Shown here in pieces: positions 1 through 7,125 of a DNA stretch of 13,117 bases; the stretch's first letter is position 1; the number at the start of each line of letters is the position of its first letter. Source of the stretch: a bacterium UBA6025 (lineage in GTDB: Bacteria; Patescibacteriota; Saccharimonadia; Saccharimonadales; Saccharimonadaceae); assembly GCA_002429375.1 (NCBI GenBank), contig DIZP01000042.1, positions 1-13,117 of the forward strand, in the 5' to 3' direction. Under the pieces are notes generated by a model. It saw only the letters and a list, made by a program, of their open reading frames with translations. It did no database searches and had not been told where the DNA came from. Made by a program: the position numbers and the translations under genes.

Positions 1-153
1 AATCCCCTCGTAAGTGGCGATTTCTTTAAAATTCCAGTCAGTCACAATCGCTGCGACCTCCAAAATCAAGTCGTCGTTAGCCTGAAGTCCGGTCATCTCT
101 AGGTCGACCCAGAGAATTCGTTTGGTGTGAGCATTGGCAAGTTTTTTATCCAT
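1..153 (-). CDS. orn: Oligoribonuclease (Orn), N-terminal fragment cut by the window edge
   Basis: Orn is a DEDDh-family 3'-5' exoribonuclease that degrades 2-5 nt RNA fragments and pGpG to mononucleotides in the cytoplasm. Only the first 51 codons are present; the rest lies beyond the left edge. The translation contains ILWVDLEMTGL at residues 13-23, the Exo I motif with the first metal-binding Asp17 and Glu19, followed by LILEVAAIVTDW (29-40), all typical of Orn. The ATG at 153 begins MDKKLANAHT. There is no Shine-Dalgarno sequence; instead TATACT sits at 165-160 on the minus strand, six bases before the ATG, so a leaderless transcript is likely. The helicase stop codon (TAG, 168-166) directly abuts this hexamer. 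The family call rests on a short but highly characteristic stretch. Confidence 0.9.
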   Translation of the reverse strand, partial: MDKKLANAHTKRILWVDLEMTGLQANDDLILEVAAIVTDWNFKEIATYEGI

Positions 154-159
154 ATACTC

Positions 160-165
160 AGTATA
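160..165 (-). promoter_or_regulatory. -10 element of orn (leaderless geometry)
   Basis: TATACT is followed by six bases (GAGTAT) and then the orn ATG. Transcription normally starts about 7 bases after the hexamer, that is at or next to the start codon. No convincing -35 hexamer is seen 16-18 bases upstream, where the sequence is helicase coding DNA. Confidence 0.5.
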
Positions 166-2976
166 CTAGACTAACGACACCAGACGGTCGGCAACTTGCC
201 GTAGATCTGCCGTTGTATAAGTCTTTCGGTCATAGACAAGCCTGATTGGTCGCCCATCCGGAAGGCTAATCGTCTCAGGCCAATCGAGCGCCGCTATTGG
301 GTCGTCGACGTGCAAATGAGGAACGCCGTGGCTATAGTTCAATTTATAGGCCTGGTTCGCAACTTCGATAGTTTTAGGGGAGCTATCGTAAATCTTTTGA
401 CGAGCGGCGGGGCTTATCAGATTATCAAGCTGTAACCGTCGTTTGTCGACAATCTCGCGAATTCTATTGTCAATGTAGGTTGGATCAAGGATCTTACCAT
501 CGTTACCGTCCATAGCGACCCGAATAATGGCTTCAAGGTCGTCCTGCGTCACCTCGGGAAGCAGATCTGGTGTCAGTCGCTGCAAATTTTCTAAGGTTTT
601 TTTGCACTCCTTTAATTTAAGCAGAGCGGTATCTGAATTTGTCATCACGTATTGTTCAACTTCTTTAACAGCTTCTGGAGTTGGTAGTGCTTCTTCCTCG
701 CGTTGCAATCCAGTTGGCAAACTACTCTTAAAGAGTTCTCGCCGCACTTCCATCAAGCGTCCTTTGCTCCAACGTAACTTCCCTTTCTCTTCAAACGCAC
801 ACAAATTAGTGGCAATCCTACCCAGCATCGCAGCCGAAACAGCCGTCACATCAGCAATAATATTCTCTTGAGTGCGTAAGGTCCCGCGATATCTCTCGAC
901 ACCAATCGGGTTACCAACAATAAGTGTCGGTTGGCCGATGACTGTCGTGCGACTACTCTTTTTTCTCGGGGCACCCGATGCTCCTTCGAGCCGCGTATAA
1001 TCACTCACCCCGTGGCGATACACATAATCGATCAAACCAGCCGTCACTGCCTGGCGGAGTTGTTGACGCTCTTCCTCGTTCGGGGTAATGAGCTGGTCAT
1101 TGAAGGGCAGCTTCTGCCGCTTACAAACCTTGCGATATAACTCATCTGCCCGCTCGACGTTATGGACATCGAGACCGATTCTGTCTATCTCGGCTTCCGG
1201 TAATTGCTGGACCGCAATGTACAGATCGAGTTGGCTCAGATGATCAGAACTGTTAGTCTCACTCACGAGGTCTCGCCACTCTCGACCACTATCCCGCAGC
1301 CACGACTGCATGCCCCCCACTTCCATGGCCGCCACCATCGCTGCGGTATATGTCCGAACGTTGGCATTGTAGCCTTGATCCTCGGCGTAGGTCACCATGC
1401 GAGAATACATCGGTCGCATCGGTAGTTTAATCATGCGCCGCCCCAGATTAGTAATGACTCCGTCTTCGTCAAGCGCCCCAAGGATAAATAGGGCGCGTTT
1501 TGATCGCTCGATGACAGACAGTTCGACTGGGTGGAAGAGCTCAAGTTCGGTGAAATCTATTCCCGCCGAGGCCGTCAGCAGCACGTTACGATCCACGTCG
1601 GTCCGTAAGATCTCTGGAATCGGATAATCGGTCCGTTCACCACTGGCTTGCGAAATAAATGGCGTATCTTTATTGAGGCAGGTCAGAACAGCGATGCCAT
1701 CCTCCACCCGACCGCAACGACCCGCTTGTTGCTCCAAGTCCGCCCGCGAGACTGGACGCAGGTTCAGACTCTGAACTCCTTCGTCATCAATCTCAGTGCG
1801 ACGCTCCAGCCCACTCATAATCACTCTGGCAACATCAGGAATAGTAATGCTCGTTTGGGCGATGTTGGTGGCACAGATAATCTTCGGTCCGGGATACATC
1901 CCCATGACAGCATCTTGGTTTTTCTTGGAAAGTTTACTATGAAGTGGCAGGATAGTCGCATCCATTATCCCCCTCGATTCGAGCTCCTTCTTGATGGCAC
2001 TCATGGCGTCTTCGATCTCGCGGACGCCGGGCAAAAAGATAAGGACATTTTGACCGTCAGCGGCAAAATTCGCGGCTTGTTCGACAACGGTTGAATCTGG
2101 CGCTTCGATGGTCTCAACTTCGTAATTCCGGCCTTCGATTTCCAGAATTGGTGGCCGCTTATCGCCGTCGGCGAAGAAATCCGCCAGTTTTTCTGCTTCC
2201 ATCGTGGCACTCAGAATAACGACCCGTAGCTGTGGTTTTAACTTTATCAGTTGCTTGACTTGGCCCATCAACACCTCGATATTGGAGTTCCATTCGTGAA
2301 CTTCGTCAATAATCAGGACTTCGTGTTCTAACTCCTCGCGCTGGCCGTATTCTTGCACTAAACGTAGACCGTCCGTCAGAACGGTTATTCGCGTTTTACC
2401 CTCGACGACAGTATTTTGACCCGCCGTATGACAGCCAACAAGACCCTCGGCCTCGTCGCCAAGATTCTTCGTGAGAACAGTCTGCATATACTCCGCCAGC
2501 GAGCTGGCAGAAATTCGCCGTGGTTGTGTTTCGGACACTATATAGCCTGCCTGAAGAAGGTACATTGCAAACTCGGTACTCTTACCGGCCCCGGTCTTGG
2601 CGGTACCGATAGTCACCTGATTATTCGCGACGCTCTCAAGAAAAGCTTCCTTATGAGCGCGGACCGGCAGTTCCGGCTCAAACTCACTCGCTTCTCGGCC
2701 TAATTCGATATAAGTAAAAGGCTCAGGAACTGAGCGTATTATTTCTGGCCGTAAGTTGTTGGGTTCGATCTGCTCCGAGATAAAATCAGTGTTACTTTGT
2801 TGCGACTGACCCCATAGTCGAAATCGTTCCTGCAACTCTCTTTTTCTTGCCGCTTCGCCGTCGGGTGAGCGAGGAACCGTATGCCCACCTTGGTCATAAC
2901 GACGATATTTGAGCTTATCGACCTTATTATTATAATTTTCTGGAAACGCACGTAAAACCTCTGGACAACGGGTCAT
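166..2976 (-). CDS. DEAH-box RNA helicase, HrpA/HrpB-like
   Basis: This is a superfamily 2 DEAH-type ATP-dependent helicase of 936 aa, expected to remodel RNA or RNA-protein complexes in the cytoplasm; the physiological substrate is not evident. Visible motifs are motif I GTAKTGAGKST (124-134), Ia QPRRISA (151-157), motif II as DEVH (224-227) rather than DEAH, motif III SAT (256-258), motif V TNIAQTSITIP (370-380) and motif VI QQAGRCGR (416-423). A winged-helix/HA2-like region follows (about 480-560, LGALDEDGVITNLGRRM). GRCGR is closer to E. coli HrpA as I recall it, yet the length lies between HrpB (about 800) and HrpA (about 1300). The last ~340 residues match no domain I recognise. An in-frame TTG lies seven codons upstream, but I chose ATG 2976 because AAAGGA stands six bases before it. 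Confidence 0.9.
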   Translation of the reverse strand: MTRCPEVLRAFPENYNNKVDKLKYRRYDQGGHTVPRSPDGEAARKRELQERFRLWGQSQQSNTDFISEQIEPNNLRPEIIRSVPEPFTYIELGREASEFEPELPVRAHKEAFLESVANNQVTIGTAKTGAGKSTEFAMYLLQAGYIVSETQPRRISASSLAEYMQTVLTKNLGDEAEGLVGCHTAGQNTVVEGKTRITVLTDGLRLVQEYGQREELEHEVLIIDEVHEWNSNIEVLMGQVKQLIKLKPQLRVVILSATMEAEKLADFFADGDKRPPILEIEGRNYEVETIEAPDSTVVEQAANFAADGQNVLIFLPGVREIEDAMSAIKKELESRGIMDATILPLHSKLSKKNQDAVMGMYPGPKIICATNIAQTSITIPDVARVIMSGLERRTEIDDEGVQSLNLRPVSRADLEQQAGRCGRVEDGIAVLTCLNKDTPFISQASGERTDYPIPEILRTDVDRNVLLTASAGIDFTELELFHPVELSVIERSKRALFILGALDEDGVITNLGRRMIKLPMRPMYSRMVTYAEDQGYNANVRTYTAAMVAAMEVGGMQSWLRDSGREWRDLVSETNSSDHLSQLDLYIAVQQLPEAEIDRIGLDVHNVERADELYRKVCKRQKLPFNDQLITPNEEERQQLRQAVTAGLIDYVYRHGVSDYTRLEGASGAPRKKSSRTTVIGQPTLIVGNPIGVERYRGTLRTQENIIADVTAVSAAMLGRIATNLCAFEEKGKLRWSKGRLMEVRRELFKSSLPTGLQREEEALPTPEAVKEVEQYVMTNSDTALLKLKECKKTLENLQRLTPDLLPEVTQDDLEAIIRVAMDGNDGKILDPTYIDNRIREIVDKRRLQLDNLISPAARQKIYDSSPKTIEVANQAYKLNYSHGVPHLHVDDPIAALDWPETISLPDGRPIRLVYDRKTYTTADLRQVADRLVSLV

Positions 2977-3004
2977 GGGCAATCCTTTACACCTCAAATT
3001 ACAC

Positions 3005-3031
3005 TTATGGTTTTATAATATCACACCATAA
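3005..3031. repeat. Operator-like inverted repeat around the helicase -10
   Basis: TTATGGT (3005-3011) and ACCATAA (3025-3031) are perfect inverted copies separated by 13 bases that contain the putative -10 of the helicase gene. A dyad of this size over a core promoter would suit a dimeric repressor, but no regulator gene is nearby and the AT-rich context makes a chance match possible. Confidence 0.3.
3015..3023 (-). promoter_or_regulatory. Extended -10 promoter of the DEAH helicase gene
   Basis: On the minus strand TG-A-TATTAT forms an extended -10 element, predicting a start near 3008 and a 5' leader of about 30 bases that carries the AAAGGA ribosome-binding site. The hexamer lies inside a 7-bp inverted repeat (3005-3031). 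No good -35 is visible, as expected for an extended -10 promoter. Confidence 0.4.
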
Positions 3032-3124
3032 TCATCTGAGTGTTGCGAAATCGTTGTAAAATACTCATGCCTTACAAACCACTCACTACAGCATCAAAAA
3101 ACTACCTTGAGATATGAGTTGGAG

Positions 3125-3550
3125 CTACGATTTTTTCTTATCGATTTTGTCGAAGCCCATTAAGTGAATAATCAGATAAATAACCAGAGCAATCACTATG
3201 AAGTTGATAAAATCATTGAGAAAGACGCCGTAATGTAACACTGCGCCTTTACCGTCTGCCGTTGTGCCGACTGTCCAAGCCAGACCTTTCAAGCCTTCGG
3301 CCGAACCGAGTAACAAGCCCAGTGGCGGCATGACAACATTATCAATCAGCGACTTGACCAACACGCTGACCGCGCCACCAAGTACCAGACCAACCGCCAG
3401 TCCGACCACGCCCTGTGTCCGGATAAAATTAACGAAGTCTCTCAGTTGAGATTTTCCGGCACCCGCCAGCTTGGTCGATCGAAGCTTGGTTTGCTCGGCC
3501 GCTTTAATAATTTTAGGTTTTGGGGTCACTGGCTTTTTGGTCGTTGGCAT
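3125..3550 (-). CDS. mscL: Large-conductance mechanosensitive channel MscL
   Basis: MscL is a homopentameric inner-membrane channel that opens under membrane tension and releases solutes during hypo-osmotic shock. The 141-aa product has the amphipathic N-terminal helix LRDFVNFIRTQ (36-46), TM1 (about 47-71, rich in small residues: GVVGLAVGLVLGGA), the signature NVVMPPLGLLLG (71-82), a periplasmic loop ending LHYGVF (105-110) and TM2 (about 111-131). Unlike the E. coli protein, which starts almost at the amphipathic helix, this one has about 35 extra N-terminal residues rich in Lys, Pro and Thr, and the cytoplasmic C-terminal helix is reduced to about ten residues. The ATG at 3550 is supported by GAGGA (3561-3557) six bases upstream and an extended -10 further up. 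Confidence 0.96.
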   Translation of the reverse strand: MPTTKKPVTPKPKIIKAAEQTKLRSTKLAGAGKSQLRDFVNFIRTQGVVGLAVGLVLGGAVSVLVKSLIDNVVMPPLGLLLGSAEGLKGLAWTVGTTADGKGAVLHYGVFLNDFINFIVIALVIYLIIHLMGFDKIDKKKS

Positions 3551-3576
3551 AATAAATCCTCTTATTTATACGTGGA

Positions 3577-3585
3577 AGTATAGCA
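3577..3585 (-). promoter_or_regulatory. Extended -10 promoter of mscL
   Basis: TGCTATACT on the minus strand is a good extended -10; the expected start near 3570 gives a leader of about 20 bases containing the GAGGA ribosome-binding site. A weak -35 candidate (TTCATC) is 17 bases upstream. The same nine bases occur upstream of the tRNA-Ser gene at 9768-9760. The 77-base gap between argS and mscL contains this promoter and no obvious terminator. Confidence 0.5.
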
Positions 3586-3627
3586 TTTTTTCAAAATTTG
3601 ATGAAAACGACTCCCGATCACAACTAG

Positions 3628-5325
3628 CTACATTCGAGACGGAATTTCGATACCCAGCAGGTCCAGGCCGTGAGTAAAGACATGACTCACCTTTTTGAGC
3701 ACCCCGAGACGCGCCCACTTTTGCGTAACAGTGACGTCTCCCATCGCCACTGGCGTCGATTCGTAATAACGGTTCATTTCACGCGCCAACTCATGCAAGT
3801 ACGTGGCGACCTTGTGCGGCTCGATGCTAGTGGCCGCAAGAGTGACGACTTCCGGGTATCCCAGTAGTTTTGCCAGAACGGCTTTCTCGGCTTCGTAATC
3901 ATACTCAGACGTTTCGGCCGGCTCGGTGTCGATGTTATCACCCAGAATCTTGTTCACTCGCACGGCCGCATATTGGATATATGGACCACTATAGCCAGTC
4001 AGGGCAAATATACTGTCCCAATCGAACAATATATTTGTGCGCCGATCGGCGCTAAAGTCACTAAATTTAATCGCTCCCAATGCAATCTTTTTTATGTCCT
4101 CGTCTGAGACATCTCGTTCCGCCACCACCGAACGGGCCCGCTGTTCTGCTTTGTCAAGCAGCTCTTCCATCAAAATAACCCCTTTGCGACTGCTCATCTT
4201 TGCCCTCGTGCCGTCGTCATTCAGCTGATCGATAAAGCCAAACCACAGGTGATACAAGTCGGTCGTGATACCCAGTTTTTTTGCCATCGCAAATAATTGG
4301 GTGAAATAAAATTGTTGTTCAGCCCCCACGCAGTAGATTACCTTATCGGGATGCCAGTGTTCTTCGCGGTACAAAATAGTTGCCAAATCACTCGTGGCAT
4401 ACAGCGCAGCGCCATTACTTTTTTGGACCAGCAGCGGCACGTCAAACCCGTAGTCATCGAGTGGAACGATGATTGAACCGTCATCGTTTTGAACAGCCAC
4501 GCCAGTTTCAAGCAGTTTTTGAACCGCCGCCTTGCCATAGGGCGCGAAGAAAGCCTCACCCAGCTCATAGTCAGTCGAAATTTTCAGGCGGTTCATGACG
4601 GTATGGATATGGGCGAGCGAAATCCGATTAAAGCGCTCACTGAACGATTTGGCCTGCTCATCGCCGTTTTCCAGCTTAATCAGCCATTGCTGGACTTCAT
4701 CCGCCAGCACCGATTCGCCTCGCTCTTTTTCTTCCTTTAAGGCCTGTTTGGTGGCGATATAGACCCGTCCCAATTCATAAACACCGTCACGTTCTAAGGC
4801 AGCTTCGCTGCTCAACTTCAAAAAACCGGTTACCCACACCCCAAACGGTGCGCCATAATCACCGAGGTGATTGTCGGTGATGACCTTCCATCCAGTCGCC
4901 TCCATTAAGCGTTTGACCGCCCAGCCTTGGTTACCGGGACGAAGATGACCAACACTATACGGTTTAGCCATATTAGGACTAGGGTATTCCACGACAACCG
5001 TTTTACCCGCGCCAGACTGATTTTCTCCGAACCTATCACCCCACTGCTGCTCCAATTCGCGCACCAAGCTCGTGGCCGACACCCGCAGATTAATAAAACC
5101 TGGCCCCGCAATGTTAACGTCAGTAAAGATGGTAGTCTCCCGTAATTTGGCGGCTAGACTTTCGGCCACCTCACGAGGGTTTTTACCAAGCGACTTGGCC
5201 ACCTGCAGAGCAATATTGGTCGCGTAGTCACCAAACTGCTCGTCGGGTCGTGAAAGGTGGATATCGTGGTCAACGGCAAACACGTCAAATAAAACCTGTT
5301 TGATTATCTGGGCAATGTTATTCAT
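3628..5325 (-). CDS. argS: Arginine--tRNA ligase (ArgRS)
   Basis: This class I aminoacyl-tRNA synthetase charges tRNA-Arg with arginine using ATP in the cytoplasm. The 565-aa product has the N-terminal tRNA-recognition (Add-1) domain (about 1-85, with FGDYATNIAL at 31-40), the HIGH-equivalent SVGH (124-127, in NMAKPYSVGHLRPG), DNHLGDYGAPFG (151-162), the KMSKS-equivalent KMSSRKG (376-382) and a C-terminal DALR anticodon-binding domain (about 450-565, TGYSGPYIQYAAVRV and HELAREMNRYY), ending LLGIEIPSRM. Length and domain order are normal. Ser in place of the first His of HIGH is, as I recall, also seen in ArgRS of some Firmicutes. The ATG at 5325 stands eight bases after TATAAT, so the message is probably leaderless, although GAGG lies four bases before the start. 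Confidence 0.97.
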   Translation of the reverse strand: MNNIAQIIKQVLFDVFAVDHDIHLSRPDEQFGDYATNIALQVAKSLGKNPREVAESLAAKLRETTIFTDVNIAGPGFINLRVSATSLVRELEQQWGDRFGENQSGAGKTVVVEYPSPNMAKPYSVGHLRPGNQGWAVKRLMEATGWKVITDNHLGDYGAPFGVWVTGFLKLSSEAALERDGVYELGRVYIATKQALKEEKERGESVLADEVQQWLIKLENGDEQAKSFSERFNRISLAHIHTVMNRLKISTDYELGEAFFAPYGKAAVQKLLETGVAVQNDDGSIIVPLDDYGFDVPLLVQKSNGAALYATSDLATILYREEHWHPDKVIYCVGAEQQFYFTQLFAMAKKLGITTDLYHLWFGFIDQLNDDGTRAKMSSRKGVILMEELLDKAEQRARSVVAERDVSDEDIKKIALGAIKFSDFSADRRTNILFDWDSIFALTGYSGPYIQYAAVRVNKILGDNIDTEPAETSEYDYEAEKAVLAKLLGYPEVVTLAATSIEPHKVATYLHELAREMNRYYESTPVAMGDVTVTQKWARLGVLKKVSHVFTHGLDLLGIEIPSRM

Positions 5326-5333
5326 TACGCCTC

Positions 5334-5342
5334 ATTATAACA
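5334..5342 (-). promoter_or_regulatory. Extended -10 promoter of argS (leaderless geometry)
   Basis: TGTTATAAT on the minus strand is a near-consensus extended -10, followed by eight bases (GAGGCGTA) and the argS ATG. It lies within the 34-base gap after pyrG, so argS can be transcribed independently of pyrG. The arrangement TGTTATAAT-N8-ATG recurs exactly upstream of pyrG. Confidence 0.6.
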
Positions 5343-5359
5343 GAGGGGTAAAAAAGTGA

Positions 5360-6982
5360 TTAAAAATGTACGAGGCTCTCTTCGTGTTGAAGGACTGGCG
5401 TGACGGTTTTTGAGGCCCGTATTAAGCCGACAAAAAGTGGATGGGGGTGCGTTGGACGACTTTTAAACTCTGGATGGGCCTGGGTCGCCACGAAATAATC
5501 GCTGGCTGGCGCTTCGATATATTCAACCAGTGTGCCGTCTGCTGAGGTGCCGCTAATCGCCAGCCCGCCGGCTGCAATCTCGTGCATAAATGATTGATTC
5601 ACCTCGTAGCGATGGCGATGACGTTCTGTTGCCGTCTGTTGGCCATAAAGCGAGGCAACTTTTGAGCCCAGCGTCAGTATGGCTTCGTAATTACCCAGAC
5701 GGAGTGTACCACCGGTTGACTCTTTGCCCGCCTGACCCTCCATGATGTACACTACATTTTGTTTGGCATGGGGTTCGAATTCAGTACTGTTCGCCTGTTT
5801 GAGGCCACCGATTCTGGCACTGGCAATAACGGCGACCTGCAAGCCGAGGCATAGACCCAAATACGGTACATTGTGCGTCAGGGCATAGTGGGCGGCGGCA
5901 ATTTTGCCTTCAACTCCACGGGCTCCAAAACCTCCGGGTACCACCAGTCCATCGTAATCCGAAAAATCTGCTTCCTGGGCCTTCGATGCGTCAATCCATC
6001 CAATCGTCAAGTCAACATCTTCGACCCAGGCCGCACTCTTGAGTGCCTCGAGGACAGAAATATAGGTATCCTCATTGTCCATATACTTAGCCACCAGACC
6101 GATACGGACTTTCGTGGCTGGCTTCGCCGCCTGACAGGCTACGATGTTAGTCCAAGCGGACAGATCGGGGCTAGTCTCGTTACCGGTAAACTTAGTCAAC
6201 AGGTCATTGATGCCACTTTTGGCAATCGTCAGCGGTACTTCGTAGACCGTATCGGCATTAGGCAGCAAAATGACGGCACGTTCATTGACACCGCCAAACA
6301 AGGCAATCTTCCGCGCCACACTCTCGGGAGCTGGGTCGTCAGTGCGCACCACGACGCAATCAGGCACGATTCCAAATCCACGTAAATCATTAAGGGCATT
6401 CTGAGCCGGCTTTGTCTTAAATTCTTTACTGGTACCAATAAAGGGCACATAGACGACGTGAACGTACAGGCAGTTTTTTCGGCCGACGCGTCCAGCAAAT
6501 TCGCGAATCGCTTCCACAAAACTCAAACCCTCATAATCGCCGACTGTTCCACCAATTTCAACGATATGAACGTCCGAGCCGACGCTGGCGATTTCAATCG
6601 CATTCTGAATCGCTTGTGTCAAGTGTGGAACAAGTTGAACGGTTTTGCCGCCGAACTTACCGGCCCGCTCGTCGGCTATCAGTTGGCTGAGGAGTTGGCC
6701 AGCCAGAGTGGCGCTTTTTTGGGTTAATTCGATGTCTAAAAATCGTTCATAATGCCCCAAATCAAGGTCGGTTTCGGCCCCATCCTTGGTAACGAAACAC
6801 TCGCCATGTTCCGCAGGATTCAAAAGGCCCGCATCTACATTGAGATACGGGTCGCACTTTTGAACGGAAACGACACTCCCTTTTGCCTGTAGTACAGCAC
6901 CTATACTAGCAGCAGTAATGCCCTTTCCTACCCCCGAGAGTACACCCCCAGTTACAAATATGTATTTCTGTTTTTTTACCAT
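5360..6982 (-). CDS. pyrG: CTP synthase (glutamine-hydrolysing)
   Basis: CTP synthase makes CTP from UTP, ATP and glutamine, the last step of de novo pyrimidine nucleotide synthesis. The 540-aa product has the N-terminal amidoligase domain with the P-loop (GGVLSGVGKGITAAS, 12-26), QKCDPYLNVD (41-50), DGAETDLDLGHYERF (67-81) and EIGGTVGDYEGLSF (142-155; the usual sequence here is GDIES). The C-terminal class I glutamine amidotransferase domain has PGGFGARG (349-356), nucleophile Cys378 in GLCLGLQ, RHRHRYEVN (454-462) and His503/Glu505 in AHPEFKSRP. Length is normal. An in-frame ATG at 7012 overlaps the -10 hexamer and could not be in the transcript, so the ATG at 6982 (MVKKQKYIF) is chosen. 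A GGAGG lies 13 bases upstream, rather far for a ribosome-binding site; an 8-codon mini-ORF overlaps this start. Confidence 0.97.
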   Translation of the reverse strand: MVKKQKYIFVTGGVLSGVGKGITAASIGAVLQAKGSVVSVQKCDPYLNVDAGLLNPAEHGECFVTKDGAETDLDLGHYERFLDIELTQKSATLAGQLLSQLIADERAGKFGGKTVQLVPHLTQAIQNAIEIASVGSDVHIVEIGGTVGDYEGLSFVEAIREFAGRVGRKNCLYVHVVYVPFIGTSKEFKTKPAQNALNDLRGFGIVPDCVVVRTDDPAPESVARKIALFGGVNERAVILLPNADTVYEVPLTIAKSGINDLLTKFTGNETSPDLSAWTNIVACQAAKPATKVRIGLVAKYMDNEDTYISVLEALKSAAWVEDVDLTIGWIDASKAQEADFSDYDGLVVPGGFGARGVEGKIAAAHYALTHNVPYLGLCLGLQVAVIASARIGGLKQANSTEFEPHAKQNVVYIMEGQAGKESTGGTLRLGNYEAILTLGSKVASLYGQQTATERHRHRYEVNQSFMHEIAAGGLAISGTSADGTLVEYIEAPASDYFVATQAHPEFKSRPTHPHPLFVGLIRASKTVTPVLQHEESLVHF

Positions 6983-7002
6983 GTTGCTTTCAAGGCCTCC
7001 AT
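6976..7002 (-). CDS. Possible 8-codon leader mini-ORF overlapping the pyrG start
   Basis: Eight bases downstream of the pyrG -10 an ATG (7002-7000) opens the frame MEALKATW ending in TAA (6978-6976). Its last sense codon and stop overlap the pyrG start codon in another frame. The distance from -10 to ATG equals that at argS, where the ATG is the genuine start, so this mini-ORF occupies the leaderless start position. It could couple translation of pyrG to initiation at the 5' end, or act as a sensor. The function is inferred from geometry alone; a chance ATG cannot be excluded. Confidence 0.35.
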   Translation of the reverse strand: MEALKATW

Positions 7003-7010
7003 GGGATTTC

Positions 7011-7019
7011 ATTATAACA
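7011..7019 (-). promoter_or_regulatory. Extended -10 promoter of pyrG
   Basis: TGTTATAAT on the minus strand, identical to the argS element, predicts transcription start near 7004-7003, immediately before the ATG of the mini-ORF and about 20 bases before the pyrG ATG. It shares the region 7003-7125 with the divergent malic enzyme promoter. Confidence 0.6.
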
Positions 7020-7035
7020 TAAGATAATAAAAAAG

Positions 7036-7049
7036 CGCTATATGTAGCG
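7036..7049 (-). terminator. Weak terminator-like hairpin upstream of the pyrG promoter
   Basis: CGCTA (7036-7040) and TAGCG (7045-7049) form a 5-bp stem with a 4-base loop. On the minus strand it is followed by C and six T residues. It lies upstream of the pyrG promoter, so it cannot attenuate pyrG; it could stop antisense transcription arriving from the malic enzyme region. The stem is short, so this is tentative. Confidence 0.25.
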
Positions 7050-7113
7050 TGGTTCGTTATTTATCAGGCACTACTGAAATAGAGCGTGAACGTCGCAAAC
7101 AGTCGCCATAGTA

Positions 7114-7119
7114 TATACT
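7114..7119 (+). promoter_or_regulatory. -10 element of the malic enzyme gene (leaderless geometry)
   Basis: TATACT followed by six bases (GTAGCG) and the ATG at 7126. There is no Shine-Dalgarno sequence and no recognisable -35. The expected transcription start coincides with the start codon. Confidence 0.5.
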
Positions 7120-7125
7120 GTAGCG

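Noticed and set aside
4945..4956. SVGH in place of HIGH in arginyl-tRNA synthetase as a possible inactivating change
   Set aside because: As I recall, Ser at this position occurs in working ArgRS of some Firmicutes, and the rest of the active site, including KMSSRKG, is intact.
5873..6385. Long open frame antisense to pyrG
   Set aside because: It lies wholly within a textbook CTP synthase, has no ribosome-binding site or recognisable domain, and reflects codon bias of the real gene on the other strand.
6983..7012. Longer pyrG start at 7012 (MKSHGGLESN extension)
   Set aside because: That ATG overlaps the TATAAT hexamer and would not be transcribed from this promoter; the extension is also outside the conserved CTP synthase N-terminus.
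7029..7049. Hairpin plus T6 as an attenuator of pyrG
   Set aside because: It lies upstream of the pyrG extended -10, so it would not be in the pyrG transcript. Kept only as a weak antisense terminator.
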